Assembly: GCF_002002905.1 (NCBI RefSeq)
Contig: NZ_CP019509.1
Location: forward strand, 2,599,001 to 2,663,000
Direction: 5' to 3'
Length of the DNA stretch: 64,000 nt
Source of the DNA: Aquaspirillum sp. LM1
GTDB taxonomy: Bacteria > Pseudomonadota > Gammaproteobacteria > Burkholderiales > Aquaspirillaceae
Shown here: in pieces, positions 18,820-30,597 of the stretch
Layout: each line of letters opens with the position of its first letter
How positions within the stretch are numbered: the first letter of the stretch is position 1
Notes under the pieces: generated by a model
What the model saw: only the letters and a program-made list of their open reading frames with translations
Database searches by the model: none
What the model was told of the DNA's origin: nothing
Translations under genes and position numbers: made by a program

Positions 18820-18845
18820 TAGCACTCGCAAGCGTTGAGTGCTAA
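18819..18845. promoter_or_regulatory. CIRCE operator of groESL (HrcA site)
   Basis: A perfect TTAGCACTC-N9-GAGTGCTAA inverted repeat, the canonical HrcA binding site. It overlaps the transcription start region of the groESL promoter and predicts heat-inducible, HrcA-repressed expression. Confidence 0.95.
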
Positions 18846-18921
18846 TCAGCTAAGCCATCTCAATGATTTGACTTGCTTTTTTTCTCTCGACATCTAACCC
18901 AGAATTTTTAGGAGACTGTTC

Positions 18922-19209
18922 ATGGCTATTCGTCCTCTGCACGACCGCGTGGTCATCAAGCGCCTCGAAGCTGAAGAAAAAACGGCTTCCGGCATCGTTT
19001 TGCCAGGCGCTGCTGCCGAGAAGCCGGACATGGGCGAAGTGATTGCCGTCGGTAACGGCAAGATCCTGGAAAACGGCGAGCGCCGCCCGCTGGAAGTGAA
19101 GAAGGGTGACAAGGTCATCTTCGGCAAATACTCCGGCCAGACCGTCAAGGTTGACGGTAACGAAGTGCTGGTGATGCGCGAAGAAGACATCATGGGCATC
19201 GTCGAATAA
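18922..19209 (+). CDS. groES: Co-chaperonin GroES
   Basis: A 95-residue Cpn10 that caps the GroEL cylinder. It begins with the conserved [20 protein letters not shown] and contains the mobile loop ([20 protein letters not shown]). A GGAG ribosome binding site precedes the ATG. First gene of the CIRCE-controlled operon; groEL follows 83 bp downstream. Confidence 0.98.
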   Translation: MAIRPLHDRVVIKRLEAEEKTASGIVLPGAAAEKPDMGEVIAVGNGKILENGERRPLEVKKGDKVIFGKYSGQTVKVDGNEVLVMREEDIMGIVE

Positions 19210-19289
19210 TCGACCCCCTGCTGTTGCATCCAGTCTTTCCGCTATTGAATGTAATCGTTAAATACGACAACGACAGAGTTTCGGAGTAA

Positions 19290-20927
<1,638 letters not shown>

Positions 20928-20965
20928 TTCAGCCCGGCTGAGCGGTTTCTTCGCGCTCTCCACCA

Positions 20966-20994
20966 AACCCCACACTGCGGTGTGGGGTTTTTTG
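20966..20994 (+). terminator. Rho-independent terminator of groESL
   Basis: AACCCCACAC / GTGTGGGGTT stem with a short loop and a TTTTTT tail, 39 bp after the groEL stop. Confidence 0.9.
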
Positions 20995-21077
20995 CGTGCA
21001 AAACCCGTTTCCCACTTGGGGTTAAGCCAGCGTCCGTGCGACAATTCGTCCCTGTTGAAATCCACGAGGTTTGTGCT

Positions 21078-21824
21078 ATGCAGCGCAGCGAATTGCTTCA
21101 AGCCCTGGATGCCCTGCTCGAACCGTGGCGGTTCAAGGACTACTGCCCCAATGGTTTGCAGGTGGAAGGCCGGGCCAGCGTACAACGCGTGGTCACCGGC
21201 GTCACCGCCAGCGCCGCCCTGATTGAGGCAGCGATTGCGGTCGGGGCCGACACCGTGCTGGTGCATCACGGATATTTCTGGAAAAACGAAGACCCCAGGG
21301 TGATCGGGATGAAAAAATCCCGTCTGGCCCGGCTGCTGGCCCACGACATCAACCTGATTGCCTATCACCTGCCGCTGGATGCCCATCCAGTGCTGGGCAA
21401 CAACGCCCAATTAGCCGCCGTGCTGGGCCTGCAGGTACATGGCCAGACCGGCGAGCAGAACCTGCTCTGGCACGGCGAACTGCCCGAGGCCATCACCCTG
21501 GAGGCCTGGCGGCAACAGGCCGGCGATTGCCTGCAACGCACGCCGCTGACGCTGGGCAATCCGCAGGCGCTCATACGCCGGGTGGCCTGGTGCACCGGCG
21601 GGGCGCAGGGCATGTTTGCCGACGCCGTGGCGCTGGGGGTGGACTTGTTCATCACTGGCGAAGCATCGGAACCCTGCGCGCATATTGCCGCAGAAACCGG
21701 CGTGGCCTTTGCCGCTGCCGGCCACCACGCCACCGAACGCTACGGCGTGCGCGCCGTAGGTCAGCACCTGGCGGACACGCTGGGCATTGACGTGCGGTGG
21801 ATTGACCGGGATAACCCGGTTTGA
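21078..21824 (+). CDS. Nif3-like dinuclear metal-centre protein (YbgI family)
   Basis: A 248-residue member of the NIF3/YbgI family that forms toroidal hexamers with a di-metal site. The VHHGYFWK and GHHATERYGV motifs provide histidine ligands. Although often annotated as GTP cyclohydrolase I type 2, the biochemical role is uncertain. The ATG at 21078 is preferred over upstream frame-open codons because family similarity begins at MQRSELLQ and GAGG precedes it. It is immediately downstream of groESL but separated by its terminator; the next gene is petA. Confidence 0.9.
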   Translation: MQRSELLQALDALLEPWRFKDYCPNGLQVEGRASVQRVVTGVTASAALIEAAIAVGADTVLVHHGYFWKNEDPRVIGMKKSRLARLLAHDINLIAYHLPLDAHPVLGNNAQLAAVLGLQVHGQTGEQNLLWHGELPEAITLEAWRQQAGDCLQRTPLTLGNPQALIRRVAWCTGGAQGMFADAVALGVDLFITGEASEPCAHIAAETGVAFAAAGHHATERYGVRAVGQHLADTLGIDVRWIDRDNPV

Positions 21825-22041
21825 TCACATTGTTTTTATGGGCTGTCTGCCTGCCTTGCCTGGCAGGAACATCACTTGAATGGCCAGGACAGGACATCAA
21901 TCGCGGCTGGCAGAAAACGACCGCGCCCTTGCGCTGTGCCGGTGGCGAACTAAGTTTTTTGCATAAACGCTTTAAGTCCCTACCGCCAATCAGGTAAAAT
22001 CAGACAGTTTTAGCTCGGTTTTCATGTTTGAGGATGAGTAA

Positions 22042-22626
22042 ATGAGTGAGCAACAAGTCGATACGGGCCGTCGCCGGTTCCTGACAGTTGCGACCAGCGC
22101 CGCAGGTGGCGTGGCCGCAGCGGCTGTCGCCACGCCGTTTGTGATGAGCTTCTTCCCTTCGGAACGCGCCAAGGCAGCAGGCGCCCCGGTGGAAGTGGAC
22201 ATCAGCAAGCTCGAGGCGGGTCAGAAAATCAACGTCGAATGGCGCGGCAAGCCGGTCTGGGTGGTCAACCGGACACCGGATCAGGTGAAAAACCTGGCCA
22301 AACTGGGCAGCAAGCTGGCTGACCCCACTTCCACCGTGCCGCAGCAGCCGGAATACTGCAAGAACGAGCATCGCTCGATCAAGCCGGAAATTCTGGTCGC
22401 GGTCGGGATTTGCACCCACCTGGGCTGTTCCCCAACCTTCCGTCCGGATCTGGCCCCGGCTGATCTGGGCCCGGAATGGCTGGGTGGTTTCTACTGCCCA
22501 TGTCACGGTTCCAAGTTTGATCTGGCCGCCCGCGTCTATTCTGGCGTCCCGGCTCCGACCAACATGGAAATCCCCCCGCACAAATACATGTCCGATACCC
22601 GACTCCTGATCGGCGACGACAAATAA
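22042..22626 (+). CDS. petA: Ubiquinol-cytochrome c reductase Rieske iron-sulphur subunit
   Basis: A 194-residue Rieske protein of the cytochrome bc1 complex. The N-terminal twin-arginine signal-anchor (GRRRFLTVATSAAGG) spans the inner membrane, and the 2Fe-2S ligands are in CTHLGCSP and CPCHGSKF. It transfers electrons from quinol to cytochrome c1. A TAAAAT (22000-22010 region) may be part of the operon promoter. petB follows 18 bp downstream. Confidence 0.97.
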   Translation: MSEQQVDTGRRRFLTVATSAAGGVAAAAVATPFVMSFFPSERAKAAGAPVEVDISKLEAGQKINVEWRGKPVWVVNRTPDQVKNLAKLGSKLADPTSTVPQQPEYCKNEHRSIKPEILVAVGICTHLGCSPTFRPDLAPADLGPEWLGGFYCPCHGSKFDLAARVYSGVPAPTNMEIPPHKYMSDTRLLIGDDK

Positions 22627-22644
22627 GCGAAGGGCACACACAAA

Positions 22645-23985
22645 ATGAGCAAGCAACAAGCTGTTTTGGACTGGATTGACGCCCGCTTCCCGCTGACGTC
22701 AACCTGGAAGGCGCATGTTTCCGAATACTATGCGCCGAGAAACTTTAACTTCTGGTATTTCTTCGGTTCGCTGGCCATGCTGGTGCTGGTGCTGCAGATT
22801 GTCACCGGTATTTTCCTGACCATGAACTACAAGCCGGACGGCACGCTGAACGGCTCTGGCGTTCCGGTGGCCTTTGCCTCGGTTGAGTACATCATGCGTG
22901 ATGTGGCCGGTGGCTGGATCATCCGCTACATGCACTCCACCGGTGCCTCGATGTTCTTTGTCGTGGTCTACCTGCACATGTTCCGTGGCCTGATCTACGG
23001 TTCGTACAAGCAGCCGCGCGAACTGATCTGGGTGTTTGGCACGCTGATTTTCCTGTGCCTGATGGCCGAAGCCTTCATGGGCTACCTGCTGCCGTGGGGC
23101 CAGATGTCGTTCTGGGGTGCGCAGGTGATCGTGAACCTGTTTGCCTCGATCCCGGTCATTGGCCCGGATCTGTCGGTGTTCATCCGTGGTGACTTCGTGG
23201 TGGGCGACGCAACGCTGAACCGCTTCTTCGCCCTGCATGTGATTGCCGTGCCGCTGATTCTGGTGGCGCTGGTGGCGGCTCACCTGATTGCCCTGCATGA
23301 AGTGGGTTCCAACAACCCCGACGGCGTGGAAATCAAGAAGAACAAAGACCCGGTTACCCATATTCCGCTGGATGGCATTCCGTTCCACCCGTACTACACC
23401 GTCAAGGATGTACTGGGTGTGGTGGTGTTCCTGATCGTGTTCAGCGCCGTGGTGTTCCTGATGCCGGAAATGGGCGGTTACTTCCTTGAGCACCCGAACT
23501 TTGACCCGGCTGACCCGCTGAAGACCCCGGCACACATTGCGCCGGTGTGGTACTTCACCCCGTTCTACGCCATCCTGCGCGCGATTCCGTCGTTTGCCGG
23601 CACCCAGGTGTGGGGTGTGCTGGGCATGGGCGGTGCCGTGGTGCTGATTGCCTTCCTGCCGTGGCTGGACAAGTCGCCGGTGAAATCGATCCGCTATCGC
23701 AGCACCAAGTTCAAGGTCCTGCTGGCCCTGTTCATCACCGCCTTCATCGGCCTGGGCATTCTGGGCGCGATGCCGTCGACCAATGTGCGCACGGTGATCG
23801 CCCAGATTTTCTCGGTGATTTACTTCGGTTTCTTCCTGGGCATGCCGTTCTTCACCAAGAATGACGTCGGCAGCGAAGCGCCGCCGGCACGCGTTACCGA
23901 AAACACCGGTAGCCGTCAGGTGCTGTTCTTCGTGCTCGTAGCCTTGGCAATTGGCGGTGCAACGCTGTTTGCCAAGATGGTCTGA
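22645..23985 (+). CDS. petB: Cytochrome b subunit of the bc1 complex
   Basis: A 446-residue multi-spanning cytochrome b carrying hemes bL and bH. Conserved FGSLAMLVLVLQIVTGIFL and the quinol site PEWY-type region (NFDPADPLKTPAHIAPVWYF) are present, plus histidines in the four-helix bundle. Eight transmembrane helices are predicted. It lies between petA and petC in the standard order. Confidence 0.97.
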   Translation: MSKQQAVLDWIDARFPLTSTWKAHVSEYYAPRNFNFWYFFGSLAMLVLVLQIVTGIFLTMNYKPDGTLNGSGVPVAFASVEYIMRDVAGGWIIRYMHSTGASMFFVVVYLHMFRGLIYGSYKQPRELIWVFGTLIFLCLMAEAFMGYLLPWGQMSFWGAQVIVNLFASIPVIGPDLSVFIRGDFVVGDATLNRFFALHVIAVPLILVALVAAHLIALHEVGSNNPDGVEIKKNKDPVTHIPLDGIPFHPYYTVKDVLGVVVFLIVFSAVVFLMPEMGGYFLEHPNFDPADPLKTPAHIAPVWYFTPFYAILRAIPSFAGTQVWGVLGMGGAVVLIAFLPWLDKSPVKSIRYRSTKFKVLLALFITAFIGLGILGAMPSTNVRTVIAQIFSVIYFGFFLGMPFFTKNDVGSEAPPARVTENTGSRQVLFFVLVALAIGGATLFAKMV

Positions 23986-24002
23986 TCCAGGGGATGACAA
24001 CA

Positions 24003-24761
24003 ATGAAAAAGCATTTTCGTCACCTGATCGCTGCGCTGGCCCTGGTTCTGCCGGTGGCTGCCTTCGGCAATGCCGGTGGCCCTGAGCTGGAAAAAGCGCC
24101 GATCAATGTGAAGGACGTCGAGTCTCTGCAACGCGGCGCCCAGATTTTCAACAACTACTGCCTGTCCTGCCATTCGGCCAGCTACATGCGTTACAACCGT
24201 CTGCAGGATATCGCCTTGTCCGAGCAACAGATCAAGGACAATCTGATGTTCGCCACCGACAAGATCGGTGAGACGATGGCCATTTCGATGGACAAGAAAG
24301 AAGCCAAGGACTGGTTCGGCGCTATTCCGCCGGATCTGACCGTGATTGCCCGCTCGCGCGGCGCTGACTACCTGTACGGCTACATGCGCGGTTTCTACCG
24401 TGATGAAACCCGTCCGACCGGCTGGAACAACACCGTGTTTGACAAGGTAGGCATGCCGCACATCCTGTGGGAATGGCAGGGCGAGCAGCGCATGGAACTG
24501 GTGAAGGGCAAGGACGGCCATGAAGAGCACAAGCTGGTGCTGGTCAAACCGGGCAGCCTGACCAAGCTGGAAAACGGCAAAGCCGACACCAGCGAATACG
24601 ACAAGCGTGCTGCTGACCTGGTGAACTACATGGTCTACATGGGAGAACCCACCCAGGTGAAGCGTGAGCAGCTGGGCTATGTGGTGATTCTGTTCCTGGC
24701 GCTGGTGATGTTCCCGCTGGCCTACTTCCTGAAGAAGGAATACTGGAAAGACGTGCATTAA
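24003..24761 (+). CDS. petC: Cytochrome c1 subunit of the bc1 complex
   Basis: A 252-residue cytochrome c1. After a Sec signal peptide the heme c motif is CLSCH (residues about 49-53). The C-terminal anchor is a hydrophobic helix (VILFLALVMFPLAYFL) ending in KKEYWKDVH. I prefer the ATG at 24003 because the AGGGG site lies about ten bases before it; the ATG at 23994 would touch that site. Accepts electrons from the Rieske protein and passes them to soluble or membrane cytochromes. A terminator follows at 24785. Confidence 0.95.
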   Translation: MKKHFRHLIAALALVLPVAAFGNAGGPELEKAPINVKDVESLQRGAQIFNNYCLSCHSASYMRYNRLQDIALSEQQIKDNLMFATDKIGETMAISMDKKEAKDWFGAIPPDLTVIARSRGADYLYGYMRGFYRDETRPTGWNNTVFDKVGMPHILWEWQGEQRMELVKGKDGHEEHKLVLVKPGSLTKLENGKADTSEYDKRAADLVNYMVYMGEPTQVKREQLGYVVILFLALVMFPLAYFLKKEYWKDVH

Positions 24762-24784
24762 TCCCGCACTTCACATCCGGTCAC

Positions 24785-24815
24785 AAAAAGCGGAGAGCGA
24801 GCTCTCCGCTTTTTG
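24785..24815 (+). terminator. Rho-independent terminator of petABC
   Basis: AAAAAGCGGAGAGC / GCTCTCCGCTTTTT inverted repeat ending in a T-run, 24 bp past the petC stop. Confidence 0.9.
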
Positions 24816-24965
24816 TTTATAAAATAACCACTTATCGTGCAAAACTGGCGGTTGCCCCCTGTGGGATGCTAGAATTGGCGATTGTTATCACCCTGCTGCT
24901 GCCAACCGGGCCGGCGATTCAGCCTGCACACGGTGGCCGCGCTCTTGACGGAGATCATACCGACT

Positions 24966-25568
24966 ATGATGACGCTCTATTCCGGTACCACCTGCCCGTT
25001 CAGCCACCGCTGCCGGATTGTCCTGTTTGAAAAAGGCATGGACTTTCAAATTAACGATGTCGACGTGCACAACAAGCCGGAAGACCTCGCGGTCATGAAC
25101 CCGTACAACGAAGTGCCGGTGCTGGTCGAACGTGACCTCATCCTGCACGAATCGAACATCATCAACGAATACATCGACGAGCGCTTTCCGCATCCGCAGC
25201 TGATGCCCGCCGACCCGGTGATGCGCGCCCGTGCGCGCTTGTTCCTGTTCCGCTTTGAGCAGGAGCTGTTTGTCCATGTGCGCCAGCTGGAGCAATCGCA
25301 AAACGGCAAGGCTGGCGAACGCGCCCGCGATGCCATCCGCGACAGCCTGACCCAGATTGCGCCCATTTTTGCCAAACAGAAGTTTATTCTGGGTGAAGAA
25401 TTCTCCATGATCGACGTGGCCATTGCCCCATTGATGTGGCGTCTGGAACACTACAATATCGATCTGGGCAAGGCAGCCGCCCCGATCCTGAAATACTCCG
25501 AACGGATTTTCAGCCGTCAGGCGTTTATCGATTCGCTGACCCCGGCAGAAAAAGCCATGCGCAAGTAA
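24966..25568 (+). CDS. sspA: Stringent starvation protein A (RNA polymerase-associated GST-fold protein)
   Basis: A 200-residue protein with an N-terminal glutathione S-transferase-like thioredoxin fold (SGTTCPFSHRCRIVLFEKG) and an all-helical C-terminal domain. SspA binds RNA polymerase and supports stress and phage gene expression; it lacks GST activity. The ATG at 24966 is chosen because the conserved N-terminus begins there and ACGGAG lies upstream; a second ATG at 24969 is equally possible. It follows petABC as in Neisseria and relatives. A GC hairpin separates it from sspB. Confidence 0.93.
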   Translation: MMTLYSGTTCPFSHRCRIVLFEKGMDFQINDVDVHNKPEDLAVMNPYNEVPVLVERDLILHESNIINEYIDERFPHPQLMPADPVMRARARLFLFRFEQELFVHVRQLEQSQNGKAGERARDAIRDSLTQIAPIFAKQKFILGEEFSMIDVAIAPLMWRLEHYNIDLGKAAAPILKYSERIFSRQAFIDSLTPAEKAMRK

Positions 25569-25588
25569 TACCGTGCTGCCATGCCGGC

Positions 25589-25613
25589 GCGGCCTCCCCC
25601 TGCGGGAGGCCGC
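25589..25613. other. GC-rich hairpin between sspA and sspB
   Basis: A perfect 10-bp stem GCGGCCTCCC / GGGAGGCCGC with a 5-base loop and no U-tract. It may attenuate or protect the transcript between the two genes. Confidence 0.55.
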
Positions 25614-25645
25614 AGCACAGCCAGACCTTCACGGAAAACTCCCCT

Positions 25646-26119
25646 ATGCAAACCACCTCGACCAAACCCTACCTGCTGCGCGCCCTGTACGAATGGTGCG
25701 GCGACAACCACTACACTCCCTACCTGACGGTGTGGGTGGACGAACACGTACAGGTGCCGATGGCCTACGTGAAAAACAACGAAATCGTGCTGAACATCGG
25801 TGCCAACGCCACCCACAAGCTGCAGATCGACAACGACTATGTGTCGTTTTCAGCCCGCTTCAACGGCGTGTCGCACGATATCTGGGTGCCGGTAGGCAAT
25901 GTGATGGGGATTTTTGCCCGTGAAACCGGCGAAGGCATGGGCTTTGACGTTGAGCTGATGCAAGACGCTGCCAGCGCTGCGCCCGGTGAAGATGCCGAGA
26001 TCGTGACCTTGCAGCCGGTGGTACACGCTGCTGTGCCAGCAGCAGAGGCAGGCCCAGGTGATGAACCGCCCCCCAGCCGCCCGGCAGGCAACCGCCCGTC
26101 GCTGAAAATCGTCAAATAA
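25646..26119 (+). CDS. sspB: ClpXP protease specificity-enhancing factor SspB
   Basis: A 157-residue adaptor that delivers ssrA-tagged proteins to ClpXP. Conserved KPYLLRALYEWCGDNHYTPYL and the substrate-binding groove segment (NIGANATHKLQIDNDYVSFSARF) are present. The C-terminal ClpX-binding motif (RPSLKIVK) matches the family's LRVVK-type tail. An acidic/Pro/Ala linker of about 45 residues separates them. A shared bidirectional terminator follows at 26153. Confidence 0.95.
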   Translation: MQTTSTKPYLLRALYEWCGDNHYTPYLTVWVDEHVQVPMAYVKNNEIVLNIGANATHKLQIDNDYVSFSARFNGVSHDIWVPVGNVMGIFARETGEGMGFDVELMQDAASAAPGEDAEIVTLQPVVHAAVPAAEAGPGDEPPPSRPAGNRPSLKIVK

Positions 26120-26152
26120 GGCGCTGCAGTGGGCAGCATGCCCGCCAGCCTA

Positions 26153-26196
26153 AAAAAATGGCCTCGACGGACATCTACCGTCGAGGCCATTTTTTC
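26153..26196. terminator. Bidirectional terminator between sspB and glmM
   Basis: A long inverted repeat (ATGGCCTCGACGG / CCGTCGAGGCCAT) with A7 on one side and T6 on the other, between convergent sspB and glmM, so it can terminate both. Confidence 0.93.
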
Positions 26197-26207
26197 AGCC
26201 CGTATAT

Positions 26208-27569
26208 TTACAGCGCGGCCCCCACGCTGACAGCGCCAGACTGAATCGCCTGGGCAATCTGCTGCGCCCAGTATTGCGCCTGTGCCTTATCCTCGGCTTC
26301 CACCATCACCCGCACCACCGGTTCGGTGCCACTCGGGCGCAACACCACCCGACCCGAACCATTCAGCGCCGCTTCGGCCTCGGCCAGCGCCGTGCGGCTG
26401 GCACGCTGCCAGTCCATGCCCGGTGTCAGGCGGACATTGATCATGGTTTGTGGAAACGGCTGCCAGTCACGGCATACACCGGCCAGATCGGTATCCAGCA
26501 CCGAGAGCGCCATCAGCACCTGCAGGCTGGAAATAATCCCGTCGCCCGTGGTGTGCCGGTCCAGGCAGAGCAAATGGCCAGAACTTTCGCCGCCCACCAG
26601 CCAGCCACGCGTCTGCAGCTGCTCCAGCACGTAGCGGTCGCCCACCTTGGCACGGGCAAAGGCAATGCCCTGGCGCGCCAGCGCCTGCTCCATCGCCAGA
26701 TTGGTCATCACCGTGCCCACCACGCCACCTTCCAGCCGGCCAGTCAGCTTGCGTGCCTTGGCCATCACGTACAGCAGCTGGTCGCCATCGTACAGCCGAC
26801 CCTGACGGTCTACCATCATCAGCCGGTCACCATCGCCATCCAGGGCAATGCCATAGTCTGCATCATGCGCCAGCACCGCCTGCTGCAGCGCCTTGGTGTG
26901 GGTGGCCCCGCACTGGTCGTTGATATTGAAGCCATTGGGCTGGGTGGCAATTTCAATCACCTCGGCCCCCAACTCGTGAAACACCTTGGGCGCGATATGG
27001 TACGTTGCGCCATTGGCGCAATCCACCACCAGCTTCAGGCCGCGCAGATCACGGTCAGTGGGAAAGGTGCTCTTGCAAAACTCGATATAGCGACCCTGCG
27101 CATCAGACAGGCGCTTGGCACGGCCCAGCTCAGCCGACGGACGCACCTGCATGGGCTGATCAATCTGCGCTTCGATTTCCAGCTCCAGCGCATCGTCCAG
27201 CTTGACCCCCCCTTCGGCAAAAAACTTGATGCCATTATCCTGGTAGGGATTGTGCGAGGCCGAAATCACCACGCCGGCCTGCAGGCGCAAGGCACGGGTC
27301 AGGTAGGCAATACCCGGTGTGGGCAGCGGCCCGGCCAGATACACATCCACGCCAGCAGCGGCAAACCCGGCTTGCAGCGCGGCCTCCAGCATATAACCAG
27401 AAATACGGGTATCTTTACCAATCAGCACCCCCGGACGATGACGGCTATCGTGCTTGACCAACACCTGACCGGCGGCGTAACCCAGCCGCAAAACAAAATC
27501 CGGGGTAATCGGTGCCTGGCCCACTTCACCGCGCACCCCATCGGTGCCAAAGTATTTGCGTGCGCTCAT
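26208..27569 (-). CDS. glmM: Phosphoglucosamine mutase
   Basis: A 453-residue phosphohexomutase converting glucosamine-6-P to glucosamine-1-P for UDP-GlcNAc and peptidoglycan synthesis. The N-terminal [14 protein letters not shown], active-site serine in [19 protein letters not shown] and metal-binding DGDGDRLMM are conserved. The ATG at 27569 is supported by AAGGA eight bases upstream. Last gene of rlmE-ftsH-folP-glmM, the order found in E. coli. Confidence 0.97.
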   Translation of the reverse strand: MSARKYFGTDGVRGEVGQAPITPDFVLRLGYAAGQVLVKHDSRHRPGVLIGKDTRISGYMLEAALQAGFAAAGVDVYLAGPLPTPGIAYLTRALRLQAGVVISASHNPYQDNGIKFFAEGGVKLDDALELEIEAQIDQPMQVRPSAELGRAKRLSDAQGRYIEFCKSTFPTDRDLRGLKLVVDCANGATYHIAPKVFHELGAEVIEIATQPNGFNINDQCGATHTKALQQAVLAHDADYGIALDGDGDRLMMVDRQGRLYDGDQLLYVMAKARKLTGRLEGGVVGTVMTNLAMEQALARQGIAFARAKVGDRYVLEQLQTRGWLVGGESSGHLLCLDRHTTGDGIISSLQVLMALSVLDTDLAGVCRDWQPFPQTMINVRLTPGMDWQRASRTALAEAEAALNGSGRVVLRPSGTEPVVRVMVEAEDKAQAQYWAQQIAQAIQSGAVSVGAAL

Positions 27570-27653
27570 TGTGTCCTTTCTGCGAGGTGGCAAGCCACTG
27601 GCATCGCCCCCATATGATGACGGATTGGGCCATTTTACGCGGTTCTGCCGGTT

Positions 27654-28499
27654 TCAGCAGGCCCGTTGTGTGGCGCGCATGGCCTGCCAGACCGCCAAGG
27701 CATCGCGGGTCTCGGCCACATCGTGGACGCGGACAATTGCCGCACCATGCTGACAGGCCAGCAAGGCCGCCGCCACGCTGGCCGCCACCCGCCGCGCCGG
27801 CACATCCTGTCCGGTGACCGCCCCCAGCATCGACTTGCGCGACAAGCCGGCCAGCACCGGGGCCAGACGGGCGCATTCTCCCAGCCGGGCCAGCAGCGCG
27901 TAGTTGTGCTCAACCGTTTTGCCAAAGCCAAAGCCAGGGTCAACCAGCAGGCGCGAAGCGGCAATGCCACCGGCCAGCGCAGCGTGCGCCCTGGCGGCCA
28001 GGTAGTCGATCACCTCGGCCACCACATCGCGGTACTGGGGCGCTTGCTGCATGGTTTGCGGCGTGCCCTGTTTGTGCATCAGACAAACCGCAGCTGACGA
28101 TGCCGCCACTGCCGCAATGGCACCCTCGTCCTCCAGCGCCGCCACATCGTTGATCAGGTCTACCCCCAGCGCCAGCCCGGCACGCATCACCGCCGTGCGT
28201 CGGGTATCCAGCGAAATCGGCACCGGGTAGTCACGCAGCGCCTCCAGTACCGGCAGCACCCGGTCGATTTCTTCCTGCTCTGACACCAGCGGGGCATTGG
28301 GCCGGGTGGATTCGCCGCCAATATCCAGCAGGTCGGCACCTTCCGCCAGCATGGCTTCGGCACGGGCGCGGGCGGCATCTGGCAGCAGATAGCGCCCGCC
28401 GTCAGAAAACGAATCCGGGGTGACATTGAGAATGCCCATGATCAACGGGCGCTGCAGCGACAGCACAAAACGGCCAGCATGCAAGGTGGCAGCAGACAT
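27654..28499 (-). CDS. folP: Dihydropteroate synthase
   Basis: A 281-residue DHPS that condenses p-aminobenzoate with dihydropterin pyrophosphate in folate synthesis; the target of sulphonamides. It carries MGILNVTPDSFSDGG, the pterin-binding GGESTRPNA, and the lysine-containing GFGFGKTVEHN. The ATG at 28499 is preferred to the GTG at 28505 because GGAG ends six bases before it. Family length 270-285. Confidence 0.95.
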   Translation of the reverse strand: MSAATLHAGRFVLSLQRPLIMGILNVTPDSFSDGGRYLLPDAARARAEAMLAEGADLLDIGGESTRPNAPLVSEQEEIDRVLPVLEALRDYPVPISLDTRRTAVMRAGLALGVDLINDVAALEDEGAIAAVAASSAAVCLMHKQGTPQTMQQAPQYRDVVAEVIDYLAARAHAALAGGIAASRLLVDPGFGFGKTVEHNYALLARLGECARLAPVLAGLSRKSMLGAVTGQDVPARRVAASVAAALLACQHGAAIVRVHDVAETRDALAVWQAMRATQRAC

Positions 28500-28527
28500 A
28501 CACACTCCATAAACCCATAAACGACAA

Positions 28528-28551
28528 CGCGGCAGCCCGAAGGCTGCCGCG
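28528..28551 (-). terminator. Hairpin between ftsH and folP
   Basis: CGCGGCAGCC / GGCTGCCGCG inverted repeat with a 4-base loop, within the ftsH-folP gap. It lacks a clear U-tract, so partial read-through into folP is likely. Confidence 0.55.
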
Positions 28552-28574
28552 TGTGTCCAACTTTAAAACAACAC

Positions 28575-30482
28575 TCAGATTTCCTGCGCCGGCTTGATCG
28601 TCGGCGTCACCGGGGTGGGCGTGGCCGGCGGGGTGGTGCCGTTGCTATTGCTGCTGCTCGGGCGCGGCGGACGCGGCGGACGGCCCTGCATGATGTCCTC
28701 GATCTGCTCGGCGTCGATGGTTTCCCATTCCAGCAGTGCGGCGGTCATGGCTTCCACCTTGTCGCGGTTTTCTTCCAGCAGGCGACGGGCCAGCGTGTAC
28801 TGTTCGTCGATGATGCGGCGGATTTCCGCATCCACCTGATGCATGGTGGCTTCCGACAGGTTCTTGTGCGTGGTCACCGAACGGCCCAGGAACACTTCGC
28901 CTTCGTTCTCGCCGTAGACCATCGGGCCAAGCTTGTCGCTCATGCCGTAGCGGGTCACCATGTCGCGGGCCATCGAGGTGGCACGTTCAAAGTCATTGCT
29001 CGCCCCGGTGGTCATCTGGTGCATGAACAGCTCTTCGGCAATCCGGCCACCAAACAGCACGGACACACGTTGCAGCAGATAGTCACGGTCGTAAGCGTAG
29101 CGGTCCTGCTCCGGCAGTTGCATGGTCACCCCCAGCGCACGACCGCGCGGGATGATGGTGACCTTGTGCACCGGGTCAGACTTGGGCAACAGCTTGGCGA
29201 CGATGGCATGGCCGGATTCGTGGTAAGCGGTGTTCTTCTTTTCCTCGTCGGTCATCACCATGCTGCGGCGCTCGGCCCCCATCATGATCTTGTCTTTGGC
29301 CGACTCGAAGTCTTCCATGTCCACCAGGCGCTTGTTGCGGCGGGCGGCAAACAGTGCCGCTTCGTTGACCAGGTTGGCCAGATCGGCACCGGAGAAGCCC
29401 GGCGTGCCACGACCGATGATTTCCGGCTTCACGTCCACCGCAATCGGCACCTTGCGCATATGCACATTGAGGATCTGCTCACGGCCACGGATGTCCGGCA
29501 GCGGCACCACCACCTGGCGGTCGAAGCGGCCAGGGCGTTGCAGTGCCGGGTCGAGCACGTCCGGACGGTTGGTGGCGGCAATCACGATCACCGTGGAATT
29601 GGTGTCGAAACCGTCCATCTCCACCAGCAGCTGGTTAAGCGTTTGTTCGCGTTCGTCGTTGCCGCCGCCCAGACCTGCGCCACGCTGACGGCCCACCGCG
29701 TCGATTTCATCAATGAAGATGATGCACGGCGAGTTTTTCTTGGCGTTCTCGAACATGTCGCGCACACGGGCCGCGCCCACGCCGACAAACATTTCCACAA
29801 AATCCGAACCGGAAATCGAGAAGAACGGCACCTTGGCTTCACCAGCAATGGCCTTGGCCAGCAAGGTTTTACCGGTACCGGGGCTGCCGGCCAGCAGAAT
29901 GCCGCGCGGGATGCGCCCGCCCAGTGTCTGGTAACGGCCCGGCTCGCGCAGATAATCGACGATTTCCTTCACTTCTTCCTTGGCTTCGTCGCAACCGGCC
30001 ACGTCAGCAAAGGTGATGCTGTTCTGTTCCTGGTCCAGCATGCGTGCGCGGCTCTTGCCAAAGCTGAACGCGCCGCCCTTGCCGCCGCCTTGCATCTGGC
30101 GCATGAAGAACACCCAGACACCGATCAGCAACAACATCGGGAACCAGGAAATGAAGATGTTCATCAGCAGCGACGGCTCTTCTTCCGGCTTGGCCGAGAA
30201 GCGCACATTGCTCTTGATCAGCTGGTTCACCAGTTGCGGATCGTACGGCGCGTAGGTGGTGAAGGCGCTGCCGTCAGCACGGCGACCCTTCAGCCACTGC
30301 CCGCGCAACGGATGGCCTTCGATGACCACCGACTGCACCCGACCGGCTTCGACATCGCCGATGAATGTGGAGTATTCGACCTGGTTTTGCGTCTCTTGAC
30401 GCTTGCTGAACTGGTTGAACACCGTCATCAGCACGAGGCCGATAATGACCCATATGGCGATGTTTTTACCGATGTTGTTCAA
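28575..30482 (-). CDS. ftsH: ATP-dependent zinc metalloprotease FtsH
   Basis: A 635-residue inner-membrane AAA+ protease degrading membrane and short-lived proteins. Two transmembrane helices lie at the N-terminus, the periplasmic region between them, then the AAA domain (Walker A GSPGTGKT near 195, Walker [12 protein letters not shown]) and the M41 zinc site HESGH near 417. The C-terminal disordered tail is Pro/Ser/Asn rich. Follows rlmE on the same strand. Confidence 0.98.
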   Translation of the reverse strand: MNNIGKNIAIWVIIGLVLMTVFNQFSKRQETQNQVEYSTFIGDVEAGRVQSVVIEGHPLRGQWLKGRRADGSAFTTYAPYDPQLVNQLIKSNVRFSAKPEEEPSLLMNIFISWFPMLLLIGVWVFFMRQMQGGGKGGAFSFGKSRARMLDQEQNSITFADVAGCDEAKEEVKEIVDYLREPGRYQTLGGRIPRGILLAGSPGTGKTLLAKAIAGEAKVPFFSISGSDFVEMFVGVGAARVRDMFENAKKNSPCIIFIDEIDAVGRQRGAGLGGGNDEREQTLNQLLVEMDGFDTNSTVIVIAATNRPDVLDPALQRPGRFDRQVVVPLPDIRGREQILNVHMRKVPIAVDVKPEIIGRGTPGFSGADLANLVNEAALFAARRNKRLVDMEDFESAKDKIMMGAERRSMVMTDEEKKNTAYHESGHAIVAKLLPKSDPVHKVTIIPRGRALGVTMQLPEQDRYAYDRDYLLQRVSVLFGGRIAEELFMHQMTTGASNDFERATSMARDMVTRYGMSDKLGPMVYGENEGEVFLGRSVTTHKNLSEATMHQVDAEIRRIIDEQYTLARRLLEENRDKVEAMTAALLEWETIDAEQIEDIMQGRPPRPPRPSSSNSNGTTPPATPTPVTPTIKPAQEI

Positions 30483-30597
30483 AGCGGACTCCTTAATGTG
30501 CCCTGACCTGCCAAATCTGTAGCAGCCATTTCCCGGCAGGAAAAAAATTTCATCGGAAACAGCACCTTTTTCATTGTAAACCCTGGATGCCCAACTG

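Noticed and set aside
28551..30506. A 651-codon open frame opposite ftsH
   Set aside because: Antisense shadow of ftsH, which has Walker A and HESGH motifs.
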